A stretch of DNA of 64,000 bases. Origin: Mitsuaria sp. 7 (lineage in GTDB: Bacteria; Pseudomonadota; Gammaproteobacteria; Burkholderiales; Burkholderiaceae_C). The notes beneath the pieces were generated by a model. That model had not been told where the DNA came from and did not search any database. It was given only the letters and a program-made list of their open reading frames with translations. Shown one piece after another: positions 34,294-42,249 of this stretch. The stretch is taken from contig NZ_CP011514.1 in NCBI RefSeq assembly GCF_001653795.1, forward strand, positions 1,620,998 through 1,684,997, written 5' to 3'. The translations under genes and the position numbers were made by a program. The first letter of the stretch is position 1; every line of letters starts with the position of its first letter.

Positions 34294-34851
34294 ATGTTCT
34301 CCATGCAATACGGCTTCGATTTCCCCGAGACCTTCGACATCGACGCCGTCCGCCGACGCGCCGTCGAGATCGGGCCTCGCTTCGACGAGCTGCCGGGACT
34401 GCGCTACAAGGGCTTTCTCGTGAGCGGACACACGGCGCTGGCGCCCGCGCGCTACTCACCGTTCTACGTGTGGGAGGACGTCGAGGGCATGCAGTCCTTC
34501 CTGGCCTCGGCGGCATTCCAGGCGCTGGTCGACAAGTACGGCCGGCCCATCGTCGACCAATGGCTCCCGCTTGCTCACCATCAGGCGGAAGATGCGGCCG
34601 CGACGACGCCGCTTTACGCGACCCAGGAGATCGTCGCTATCGGCGATGTGCAGAACATCGGCGAGCTTGCGTCCAGGGCTGCGGCGCGGGTGCGGGAACT
34701 CACCGGGCACCCTGGCTTCCACACTGCCATCGCCGCGCTGGACGCGTCGACCTGGCGACATGCATTGACGGTGTTCTGGAGCGCGACGCCGGAGGCGTCG
34801 TGGGGGCGCGTGTACGAGGTGCCGTACTTCTCGCGTCCGACGAAGCGCTGA
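34294..34851 (+). CDS. DUF4865 family protein
   Basis: The 185-residue product matches DUF4865 along its length. MQYGFDFPETFDIDAVRRR opens the protein, followed by FDELPGLRYKGFLV, APFYVWEDVEGMQSFL-type sequence and the closing WRHALTVFWSA. The fold looks like paired ferredoxin-like (ABM-type) barrels, but the function is unknown. The start at 34294 has GGAG upstream; the longer frame to 34195 does not look coding. It lies 180 bases after the quinone reductase gene and may share its regulation. Confidence 0.85.
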   Translation: MFSMQYGFDFPETFDIDAVRRRAVEIGPRFDELPGLRYKGFLVSGHTALAPARYSPFYVWEDVEGMQSFLASAAFQALVDKYGRPIVDQWLPLAHHQAEDAAATTPLYATQEIVAIGDVQNIGELASRAAARVRELTGHPGFHTAIAALDASTWRHALTVFWSATPEASWGRVYEVPYFSRPTKR

Positions 34852-34869
34852 ACGGGTGGCAGACGCACG

Positions 34870-34901
34870 AACTCGCGACGGGAACGATCCCGCCGCGAGT
34901 T
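34870..34901 (+). terminator. Probable bidirectional hairpin terminator
   Basis: AACTCGCG...CGCGAGTT forms an 8-bp stem extended inward by GGGA/TCCC, followed by TT. It lies 19 bases after the DUF4865 stop and between converging genes. The weak T-run makes efficiency uncertain. Confidence 0.55.
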
Positions 34902-34919
34902 TGAAAGCCAAAACGGAGA

Positions 34920-34950
34920 CGCCTGCCGCGCTGTGATGCGGCGGCAGGCG
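34920..34950 (-). terminator. Hairpin terminator for the small Lys-rich protein gene
   Basis: CGCCTGCCGC and GCGGCAGGCG form a perfect 10-bp stem with an 11-base loop, 8 bases past the stop of the 34958-35254 gene. On the minus strand it is followed by a short T-rich stretch (CGTTTTGG). Confidence 0.65.
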
Positions 34951-34957
34951 AGGCTGC

Positions 34958-35254
34958 TTACTTCATCGCCTTCTTGTCGGCCTCAGCCTTCTCCTTCATG
35001 GCCTTGGCATCCGCCTCGGCCTTTTCGTGTGTCGCCTTGGCGTCCTTTTCGCATTGCTTCTCGGCATCGCCCTTCATGGCGTTGCACGCCTTCTTGGCGG
35101 CCTTGTAGTCGGCGTCGGCTTGCTTCTTCAGGGCCTTGGCCTGATCAACAGTGCCGGAGGTCGGGCTGGAGGCGGCTTGTGCCATGGCCGAGCCGGTGGC
35201 GACGCCCAGGGACAGAACGGTCGCCGTGGCGGCGATGAGCAGGGAACGCTTCAT
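34958..35254 (-). CDS. Small exported Lys/Ala-rich coiled-coil protein with a Cys pair
   Basis: The 98-residue product has a signal peptide cleaved near Ala25 (GSAMAQ). The mature part is almost all Lys, Ala, Asp and Glu with heptad-like spacing, so it should be a soluble periplasmic helix. Two Cys residues in ACNAMKGDAEKQC resemble the Cys-pair repeats of small Burkholderiales periplasmic proteins that carry C-A-x-x-G-N-A-x-x-x-C motifs. The function is unknown. AAGGAG lies well placed before the ATG, and a hairpin terminator follows, so it is an independent, probably well-expressed gene. Confidence 0.82.
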   Translation of the reverse strand: MKRSLLIAATATVLSLGVATGSAMAQAASSPTSGTVDQAKALKKQADADYKAAKKACNAMKGDAEKQCEKDAKATHEKAEADAKAMKEKAEADKKAMK

Positions 35255-35511
35255 AAGGAATCTCCTTGTCGTTAAAACAACGTGAACGGCGACGAGGTCG
35301 CCGGCCTGCGAGCAAGGTGTTCTAGCAATCGGCGATCCCAGGGTGCATTGCTCCTCCATCGGGATTCGAGATTTCGCCTCCAGTCCCGCCGGTGGAAACG
35401 TCAAACTGTCATCTACCAACGTCTTGTTTTCAAACGAAAAATCTTCATCTCGGCGACTGGTTGCAGATCCTTCCTCGAACCTTCCGTGTCAAGTTCTCCG
35501 CGCAGACAGTC

Positions 35512-35799
35512 ATGCCGAAATTCTTTGCATTGCCGGATCTCCCTATTGGTTCCCCTCACCGGAACGTTCGCGAGTACATCGAATCACTTGCTCGACGCCA
35601 CCGCGTCTCATCCGAAGACAGTGGTCTTGACTGCTGGACCGAAGCCGTCAGCCGAGCTGCCGGCGACACGGTCCAACTCGACGACATTGGTCGTCTCCTA
35701 GTAAGGCTGCGACAGCAGCGCCTGATCACCGGAACACAGATGGCTCACCTCATGAATTACTACATGACGGAGCAAGAAGGGGTACGACCCGAACGCTGA
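35512..35799 (+). CDS. Hypothetical 95-residue protein in an AT-richer patch
   Basis: I do not recognise this protein. It is soluble, has one Cys and ends in a basic helix-rich part (LRQQRLITGTQMAHLMNYYM). There is no signal or membrane segment. The start at 35512 lacks a clear Shine-Dalgarno sequence; the frame is open back to a GTG at 35392. The upstream 100 bases are clearly more AT-rich than the rest of the window, which could reflect a promoter or acquired DNA. It is convergent with the GH5 gene. Confidence 0.5.
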   Translation: MPKFFALPDLPIGSPHRNVREYIESLARRHRVSSEDSGLDCWTEAVSRAAGDTVQLDDIGRLLVRLRQQRLITGTQMAHLMNYYMTEQEGVRPER

Positions 35800-35946
35800 T
35801 CCATCGAAGGACGCCAGCGTTGCCGACGTCTTTTTGCCGCACCTTCGAGTCGGCGCGGAGAAGTCCTTCCAATGGCCCCAAACTCCTGAAGACAGGTGCC
35901 GGATCGAGTTTCCGGCAACTGATCCACGCGCCGCTGCCTGCGCGGT

Positions 35947-38097
35947 TCAAGGCGCCTGGAACTTCCACCGCGCGTTGTCCCCCGCACAATCCCACTGCTG
36001 CACGCCTGCGCCGTCCGCTGCCGACACGTCGGTCACGTCCAGGCACTTGTTGCTGTGCGAGGCGCGCAGGTAGAAGAAGCCGTTGCCCTGGTCTTCCAGG
36101 CGGAACAGCTGGTTGCCGCCGCCCGTGCAGGTCCATTGCTGGATGGCCGCGCCGTTGGCGGTGCTGACGCCGCTGACGTCCACGCACTTGTTGCTCGACG
36201 TCGAGCGCAACTGCCACAGGCCGTTGCCCGCGCTTTGCGCCACCCATTTCTGATTGGCGCCCGCGCCGTAGGCCCATTGCTGCAGCAATCCGCCGTCCTG
36301 CGTCGAGCGCTCGCGCACGTCGAGCGCCTTGCCGCTGTGCTTGGCGATCAGCGCGTAGGTCTGGCCTGAGACCGGTGCCGCAGAGCCCGGAGGATTCGTC
36401 GGCGGCGTCGTCGGGGGCGTGGTCGGCGGCGTCGGCGTGTTGGTGCCCGTCGAGTCCTCGAACTGCAGCCAGTCGAGGTTGGCGACGCCCGTGCCGCCCT
36501 TGGCCACCAGGTAGAGATTGCGCACGCCGGTGCTGCGCTGGATCGGCGTCGTCACTTCCTGGAAGCTCGTCCATCCGCCAGTGCTCGGCACGGTGACTGT
36601 GCCGATCTGCGCGCCGGTCGGGCTGTCCAGACGGACTTCGATCTGTTTGCCGGCGCTGCTCGCATCCACCGCCAGACGCAGCTTCAGGCGGTCGACGCCG
36701 CTGCCGAAGTCCACGTCGATGTAGCGCAGCCAGTCGCCCGCGTCGAAGCTGCCGATGCCGGTGCTGTCGAAGCTCACGCCGCTCTGCGCATAGAACATCT
36801 CCGCCTCGAGCCGCGTGGTCGCGCGCCAGGTGCCTTCGAAGGGCAGGTTGCGGATCAGGCTGTTCTTTCCCGTCAGCGCGGCCTTGAACACGCTGTTCAG
36901 CATCGTGTTGGGCGCCATGTTCTTCTCGACGTCCCAGCTGCGCCACTTGGCCTCGATGGTGGCGTAGCTGTCGCTGTTCACGTTGGGCGTGTTGGCGCCG
37001 GCGTTGGTGCTGTTGTAGAGCGCCCAGTTGCCGATGTTGGTGCCCTTGTAGGTCCAGCTCGTCCAGTGCCAGCCGGCCTCGTTGTAGCGGCGCAGGCCGT
37101 ACTCCCAGCTGCTCTGCAGGTTGAAGTACATGAACTCGCCGACGTAGTGCGGCACGTTGTACGAGAGGTACTGCTTCTCCTGGTTGATCTTGGCCTCGGT
37201 GAAATTCACCTGCGACTGGTAGTTCGAGTCGTTGCCCCAGTTGTAGTAGTGGAACTCGTAGATGACGTTGGTCCAGCCGTAGTCGGACGGCCGCGTGATC
37301 GCGGACCAGTCCCAGATGCCTTCCATGATCACGATGTGGTTCGGGTCGACCGCGCGGATCTCCCTGTAGATCCGGTCGTACATGTCGAGCACCGGCCGCG
37401 TCGCGGGCGCCGGGTAGTTGAGCGAAGGCTCGTTGAGCACGTCGTAGCCGGCGACCGTGGGCTCGTTGCGGAAGCGCGTGGCCAGCTCGCGCCAGAAGGT
37501 CAGCGTCTGGTTCTGGTAGGTCGTGTTGTTCCACAGCTGGCCCGAGCCGCCGATGCGGCCGCTGTGGTCCGCGCCGTTCTGCGAGCCCGGCGCGCCGTGC
37601 AGGTCGAGGATGACGTACATCCGGTACTTCTTCGCCATCGCGACCGTCCACTCGATGCGGCGGAAATCGATGCGGCCGGCGGCGTCGCGCTTCCACGACC
37701 CGTCCTCGTTCATGTGGTTCAGGTAGTAGATGGGCAGGCGCACGGCGCTCATGCCGAGGTCCGAGAGGATCCTGAAATCCTTCTCCTGCAGGTAGCTGTC
37801 CTGGTAGGCGTTGATCAGCGCGTCGCGGCCGCCGTCGCCGAAGCGCTGGCTCAGCGTCTTGCGCATCGTGTAGTCGTCGCCGGCGCCGCCCAGCGGCGAC
37901 ATCCAGCCTTCATGCACCTGCCAGCCGCCGAGGTTCACGCCGCGGAGGTAGACGGCGTCGCCGGTGCCGTTCTGGTTCCGGACGGTGCGCCCGTCGACCT
38001 TCAGGAAGCTGCTGTGGGCGAGGGCGGTGCCAGTCGTTGCCAGCGAGGCGACCAACGCGACCAGAGGCAGGAGAGCGAAGCGCTGAAGGGAGTTCAT
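35947..38097 (-). CDS. Secreted GH5-type glucanase with CBM6 and ricin-B/CBM13 modules
   Basis: The 716-residue product has a Sec signal (1-27) and a GH5 TIM barrel (about 35-410). The acid/base Glu223 is in DVLNEPS, the nucleophile Glu321 in HYVGEFMYF, and VNLGGWQ and LDLHGAPGSQNG are the family's strand motifs. This subgroup includes exo- and endo-beta-1,3-glucanases. A CBM6-like domain (about 428-555), a Pro/Thr linker (TPTPPTTPPTTPPTNPP) and a ricin-B/CBM13 trefoil with three QQW repeats (577-716) follow. It should bind and cut a beta-glucan, perhaps from fungal walls. A short GC-rich palindrome lies in its 5' leader. Confidence 0.94.
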   Translation of the reverse strand: MNSLQRFALLPLVALVASLATTGTALAHSSFLKVDGRTVRNQNGTGDAVYLRGVNLGGWQVHEGWMSPLGGAGDDYTMRKTLSQRFGDGGRDALINAYQDSYLQEKDFRILSDLGMSAVRLPIYYLNHMNEDGSWKRDAAGRIDFRRIEWTVAMAKKYRMYVILDLHGAPGSQNGADHSGRIGGSGQLWNNTTYQNQTLTFWRELATRFRNEPTVAGYDVLNEPSLNYPAPATRPVLDMYDRIYREIRAVDPNHIVIMEGIWDWSAITRPSDYGWTNVIYEFHYYNWGNDSNYQSQVNFTEAKINQEKQYLSYNVPHYVGEFMYFNLQSSWEYGLRRYNEAGWHWTSWTYKGTNIGNWALYNSTNAGANTPNVNSDSYATIEAKWRSWDVEKNMAPNTMLNSVFKAALTGKNSLIRNLPFEGTWRATTRLEAEMFYAQSGVSFDSTGIGSFDAGDWLRYIDVDFGSGVDRLKLRLAVDASSAGKQIEVRLDSPTGAQIGTVTVPSTGGWTSFQEVTTPIQRSTGVRNLYLVAKGGTGVANLDWLQFEDSTGTNTPTPPTTPPTTPPTNPPGSAAPVSGQTYALIAKHSGKALDVRERSTQDGGLLQQWAYGAGANQKWVAQSAGNGLWQLRSTSSNKCVDVSGVSTANGAAIQQWTCTGGGNQLFRLEDQGNGFFYLRASHSNKCLDVTDVSAADGAGVQQWDCAGDNARWKFQAP

Positions 38098-38280
38098 TGA
38101 CGTCGTGGTGATGAAGTGGAGGGACGGACCCGCGGCTCCGCGGGCGAGCTGCGCATCTTCATCTTCACGGGATCGGAACGTTGTGCGCGAACGCTACGGG
38201 ACTGCTCTCTTTGTCATGAGCTGCAACGGGGAGGCACCCGGAAGAGGTAGCGCCTCGATCGGCGTGTAATCTGCTGCGCC

Positions 38281-38913
38281 ATGAACAAGCTTTACCAATC
38301 CCTGCACGACCGACTTCCCCTGTGGCTGGCCGAATGGCTGGACATCTTCGTCCCGCTGATCGAGGTGGCCGTCATCGGTGTCGGCGCCTGGCTGCTGATG
38401 CGCGTGGCACGGCTCATCTCGCGGCGCCTGACGACACGCTACGGTTTCCCCGTCAAGGTGGCGTCGCTGTTCCTGCGCAGCATCGGCGTGCTGATCTACG
38501 GCGGCGCGCTGCTGTGGTCGCTGGAGCGCCTGGGCGTCTCGGGCTCGGTGCTGTGGACGGCGTTCACGGGATTCGCCGCGGTGGGCGCGGTCGCCTTCTT
38601 CGCGGCCTGGAGCGTGCTCTCGAACCTGTTCTGCACGCTACTGATCTACATCACGCATGCGTTCCGGATCGGCGACGTCGTGGAGCTGCTGGAGGCCGGC
38701 GACCGGCCCGGCGTGAAGGGCCGGGTGGTGGACATCAACCTGGTCTACACGACGCTGCTGGAAAGCGGCGACGCGCAGAACGGGACCATGCTGCAGCTGC
38801 CGAACAGCCTGTTCTTCCAGAGGGCGTTGAGGAAATGGAACGGGATCCCGGCGGATGGCCCCTTGTCGCCATTGACGTCGCGGACGCTGGAGACGCTGCA
38901 GACGCCGCACTGA
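38281..38913 (+). CDS. Small MscS-type mechanosensitive channel
   Basis: The 210-residue product has three membrane segments: about 22-45, 62-83 and 88-116. The last is rich in Gly/Ala (TGFAAVGAVAFFAAWSVLSN), as in the pore-lining TM3 of MscS. A beta domain follows (FRIGDVVELLEAGDRPGVKGRV, TMLQLPNSLFFQRAL). It ends soon after the beta domain and lacks the C-terminal alpha-beta cage, so it is shorter than MscS (286 residues). It should open under membrane tension and release solutes in osmotic downshock. Confidence 0.9.
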   Translation: MNKLYQSLHDRLPLWLAEWLDIFVPLIEVAVIGVGAWLLMRVARLISRRLTTRYGFPVKVASLFLRSIGVLIYGGALLWSLERLGVSGSVLWTAFTGFAAVGAVAFFAAWSVLSNLFCTLLIYITHAFRIGDVVELLEAGDRPGVKGRVVDINLVYTTLLESGDAQNGTMLQLPNSLFFQRALRKWNGIPADGPLSPLTSRTLETLQTPH

Positions 38914-39122
38914 AAAGCGTCCGATGGGGCCGCATCGGACGTAGCAAGTTGCAAGGCTTGTTGCCGGATGGACGGCGTCGCGAGGGCCGTGTCGGCTTTC
39001 CATCGGGCAACACCTGGCACCAGACGTTTTGCATATGGCGGCTACGGTTCTTCGTATTGGCATTGAAACGGAGGCGTTCCTAGACTCGCGCCCTCGATCA
39101 AACCGCCCCTGCGAGGAGCCTC

Positions 39123-40565
39123 ATGCATCAACGTCGCGCATCCCGGATGACCGCATTCGGAAGAACGGTCACGGCCGCCGCCATCCTCCTGCCGCTGGGC
39201 GCGTCCGCCGCGGACGTCTGCTTCTTTGAGCACTACAACTACCAGGGCGCGAGCCATTGCACCTCGGCCGCGAGCGGTGAGGTCGGGGCCGCCGTCGCGG
39301 ATCGCATCTCGTCGGTGCGCGTGCCCGCGGGCACGCGGGTCACGCTGTACCAGCATCCGGGCTTCTCCGGGAGCACGCTGGAGCTCGCCGGCGACGTGCC
39401 CGATCTCACCGCTCGGGGCTTCAACAACCTGACCTCGTCGTTCAAGGTCGCAGCGGCGCCGCCGCCGCCGCCACCGGCTGGGCCGGTGTGCTTCTACGAG
39501 GACTACGACTTCCGCGGGCAGAGCGAGTGCACCAGCGCGACCGGCGGCGAGATCCAGGTGCTCACCGACCGAGTGTCCTCGGTGAAGGTGCCGGCCGGCG
39601 TGAAGCTCTCGCTCTACGAGAACGGCGGCGCGTCGGGCCGCATGCTCGTGTTGTCGGGCGACGCGCCCAATCTGGCGATGGCGGGCTTCAACAACCGCAC
39701 GTCCTCGTTCAGGCGCGAGAGCACGGGCACCGGCGCGCCGCAGGTGGTGTTCATCGGCAACAGCTTCACGCACGGCAATGCCAATCCGGTGCTGCACTAC
39801 AACTCGGTCAGCGTCACCGACCTGAACGGGTCCGGCTACGGCGGCATGCCGGGGCTCTTCAAGCAGCTGACGGTGGAGGCTGGCCTGAACTATCAGGTGG
39901 CCATCGAGGCTGTCAGCTCGCAGACGCTCAAGTTCCACTACACGAGCAAGCGGGCGGTGCTGGACAACCAGCGCTGGGACGCGGTGGTCATGCAGGACCA
40001 GAGCAACCTCGATCCCGCCGCGCCGGGCAATCCGGCCAGCCTCATCACCTATTCGGGCCTGCTGGAGAAGTTCATCCACGGGGTCGACGTGAATGCCAAC
40101 GTGAACGCCAACCCCAAGGCCAACGTGTGGCTGCTGGCCACCTGGCCGCGGCCGGATGAGGTCTATCAACCGGGCGGACACTGGTACGGACAGACGCTGG
40201 AGCAGGCCGCGGCCGTGTTGAGCAACGGCTACAAGGGCGCCGCGACGCAGAACCGCGGGACGGCCGGGATGATCCCGGTCGGCGATGCGTTCGTGCGTGC
40301 GGTCGGGCAGGGCGTCGCGGACCGCAATCCCTACGACGGCATCGACGGCGACAAGCTCAACCTCTGGTCCGGCGACAACCACCATGCCAGCGCGGCGGGC
40401 AGCTATCTGGAAGCGTTGATGGCCTTCGCCCGATTGACCGGTCGCGATCCACGCGGCCTGGGCGCGAACAGCGTGGCGGCGCGGGCGATGAACCTGACGG
40501 CGGCGCAGACGACGGCGTTGCAGGAGATCGCCTATCGGCAGCTGCTGGCGAGTCAGGCGCCGTGA
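39123..40565 (+). CDS. Secreted protein: two beta-gamma-crystallin domains fused to an SGNH hydrolase
   Basis: The 480-residue product has a signal peptide (about 1-29). Two beta-gamma-crystallin-like domains follow (31-109 and 121-198), each with VCF-E-Y-GxS-CTSA openings and RISSVRVPAG/RVSSVKVPAG motifs, joined by a Pro-rich linker. From about residue 207 the protein is an SGNH/GDSL-type hydrolase. Ser in FIGNSFTHGN, and Asp/His in SGDNHHASAAGSYLEAL near 417-421, are consistent with the triad. Crystallin domains often bind calcium and add stability or adhesion. The substrate could be an acylated polysaccharide or ester. The 3' end overlaps the APH-like gene by 13 bases. Confidence 0.9.
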   Translation: MHQRRASRMTAFGRTVTAAAILLPLGASAADVCFFEHYNYQGASHCTSAASGEVGAAVADRISSVRVPAGTRVTLYQHPGFSGSTLELAGDVPDLTARGFNNLTSSFKVAAAPPPPPPAGPVCFYEDYDFRGQSECTSATGGEIQVLTDRVSSVKVPAGVKLSLYENGGASGRMLVLSGDAPNLAMAGFNNRTSSFRRESTGTGAPQVVFIGNSFTHGNANPVLHYNSVSVTDLNGSGYGGMPGLFKQLTVEAGLNYQVAIEAVSSQTLKFHYTSKRAVLDNQRWDAVVMQDQSNLDPAAPGNPASLITYSGLLEKFIHGVDVNANVNANPKANVWLLATWPRPDEVYQPGGHWYGQTLEQAAAVLSNGYKGAATQNRGTAGMIPVGDAFVRAVGQGVADRNPYDGIDGDKLNLWSGDNHHASAAGSYLEALMAFARLTGRDPRGLGANSVAARAMNLTAAQTTALQEIAYRQLLASQAP

Positions 40566-41431
40566 GGCCTGCCGCGTCCTGAGCCACCGGAGTCGAGCAG
40601 GCCACGCGCGATCGTGTTGATGGCGAGGTCGATGGCGGCACCTGGAGCGCCATCGTCGCCATCGCCGATGAACCAAGCCGCGGACAGCCCCGTCCACGCC
40701 ACGATCCAGCGAAGGAGCCGCTGGGGATCGAGCCCTGCAGCCGCGACAACGATCTCCAGCCGGCGCTCGAAGCGGCCCGGCAGCGTGGCCAGCGGTCGGC
40801 CCGGATCGCTGAGGTCGGGGTTGGTGAAGAGGTTGGCGTAGTCGAACGTGCGCTCGCCCCGCAGGCCGTGCGGGTCGATGGCGAGCCATCCGCGTTCGCC
40901 GAAATCGAGCACGTTCTCGTGGTGCAGGTCGCCGTGGAGCGCAACGACCTCGCGCGGCGTGGCCAGGAGTTCGCTTGCGATCTCGGCGGCCGGCGCGAGT
41001 GTCGTGTTCGTGGTCGCCAACTCGAGGAGCGGCCGAAACCAGTCTTCCAGCGGATGAAGCTCGGGCATCGCGCCCCTGCGCGGCGCGTGCAGACGGGCCG
41101 CCGTGTCGCAGAGGATCCTGCACGCTTCGTCGTCCTGGCCGGACCAGGCCATCTGCGCGAGATCTCCGGCGCCCGACGCCCGCTCGATGAGCAGAACGCC
41201 TTGGGCCGATTCGAAGACCCGGGCGGCGCCTTGCCCCTCCCACCAGCTCAGCAGGCGGAAGCCCGCCGCTTCATCGGGGATGCGGGCCACCTTCAGCATG
41301 GCGGTCGACGCTTCGTGCCGGACATGCAGCACCCAGCTCGATCGCGTGGTCAGCAGGTCCCCGTCGGGGACGAGCGCCCAGCGTTCGAGCCACCGGGCGA
41401 CGTCGGGCGGAAGTTCAGACAGTGGTTCCAT
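40553..41431 (-). CDS. APH(6)/hydroxyurea-type aminoglycoside phosphotransferase family kinase
   Basis: The 292-residue protein matches the family that includes streptomycin 6-kinase. The catalytic loop is LHGDLHHENVL (about 165-175), the metal-binding Asp is in LAIDPHGLRGERTFDYA, and the N-terminal lobe has a weak Lys in TAMLKVARI. Distant chromosomal members are common and often do not confer resistance. No mobile element is near, so this is more likely a housekeeping small-molecule kinase than an acquired resistance gene. It is convergent with the crystallin/SGNH gene. Confidence 0.85.
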   Translation of the reverse strand: MEPLSELPPDVARWLERWALVPDGDLLTTRSSWVLHVRHEASTAMLKVARIPDEAAGFRLLSWWEGQGAARVFESAQGVLLIERASGAGDLAQMAWSGQDDEACRILCDTAARLHAPRRGAMPELHPLEDWFRPLLELATTNTTLAPAAEIASELLATPREVVALHGDLHHENVLDFGERGWLAIDPHGLRGERTFDYANLFTNPDLSDPGRPLATLPGRFERRLEIVVAAAGLDPQRLLRWIVAWTGLSAAWFIGDGDDGAPGAAIDLAINTIARGLLDSGGSGRGRPHGA

Positions 41432-41500
41432 GGCTGTCAGCGCCGGCGACGAACGCCCCGACGTCGCGACGCCTATCGTCGCGCGCCGGGGCTTCGATGA

Positions 41501-42031
41501 TCAGAAGCGGTAACCGACGTTCAGGTTCACGCCGTCGACCGTATCGCCGTCCTTCTTGTAGTACTGCATGTAGTCGAGGCCGCCGTAGATGGTCTTGCTG
41601 AAGTTGTAGCGGCCGCCCAGGCCCCAGGCGAAGCTGCCGTCGCTGTTCGAGCTGCTCAGGCCGAAGCCGGAGGCCTTGATCTTGCTGTTGGCATAACCGA
41701 CGCGACCGAAGACCTCGAACTGGTCGAAGCTGTACTTCGGCGTCACGAAGAGGCCGTAGCTGCGCGTGACCTTGAACTTGACGCCGTCCACGGTGTCGTC
41801 CTTCAAGCCGGTGGCCAGCATGGCTTCGATGGCCACGTTGGGGTGCAGGTCCCAGCCGATGATGCCGCGCAGCGCGCCCGGCTTGACGGTCGGACCGTCG
41901 GACTTGAGGTTGAGGAAGGTGTAGCCCACGTCGCCATACAGACCGCTCGTCGCGGGAGCGGTCTGAGCCTGGGCGGCGCCGGCGCCGGCGGCGAGCAGCA
42001 GGGCCGCCGTGAGGATGGAAATCTTGGTCAT
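41501..42031 (-). CDS. Small outer-membrane beta-barrel protein
   Basis: The 176-residue product has a signal peptide (AAQAQ near residue 22). The mature chain is about eight amphipathic beta strands with alternating aromatic residues and ends in GYRF, a typical barrel C-terminal Phe. This fits the OmpA-like/OmpW-type small porin family with eight strands. The function may be small-molecule permeation or adhesion. An AAGAAGTG sequence precedes the start, and a CCCGCCT/AGGCGGG hairpin sits about 30 bases upstream. Confidence 0.88.
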   Translation of the reverse strand: MTKISILTAALLLAAGAGAAQAQTAPATSGLYGDVGYTFLNLKSDGPTVKPGALRGIIGWDLHPNVAIEAMLATGLKDDTVDGVKFKVTRSYGLFVTPKYSFDQFEVFGRVGYANSKIKASGFGLSSSNSDGSFAWGLGGRYNFSKTIYGGLDYMQYYKKDGDTVDGVNLNVGYRF

Positions 42032-42059
42032 TCGAGCACTTCTTTGAATGGAGGGGAAC

Positions 42060-42078
42060 CCCGCCTCGCGGAGGCGGG
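42060..42078 (-). promoter_or_regulatory. Hairpin in the leader of the outer-membrane barrel gene
   Basis: CCCGCCT, five bases, AGGCGGG is a perfect 7-bp stem about 30 bases upstream of the barrel start codon. It could be a leader structure affecting translation or the end of the upstream esterase transcript. No T-run follows. Confidence 0.45.
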
Positions 42079-42249
42079 TCAGAAGGTCGCGATGACTCCC
42101 AATTCATTGGCGCGCGCAGAAGTCACTGCGCTCGAGGAAACGCCCGCCTGGCGACCGTGGTTGACCGCGACACAAACCTTCACACTGTGAGCAAAGGTCG
42201 CGCCGCCAGACAAGCAAGACCTGGCCCCGGCGTGTCCCGCATCAGGGGC

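Noticed and set aside
38129..38144. CCCGCGG/CCGCGGG palindrome in the GH5 leader
   Set aside because: A two-base loop and lack of context do not support a named regulatory element. It is expected by chance at this GC content.
40553..41431. Acquired antibiotic-resistance cassette
   Set aside because: Composition matches the neighbours and no transposase, integrase or flanking repeat is present.
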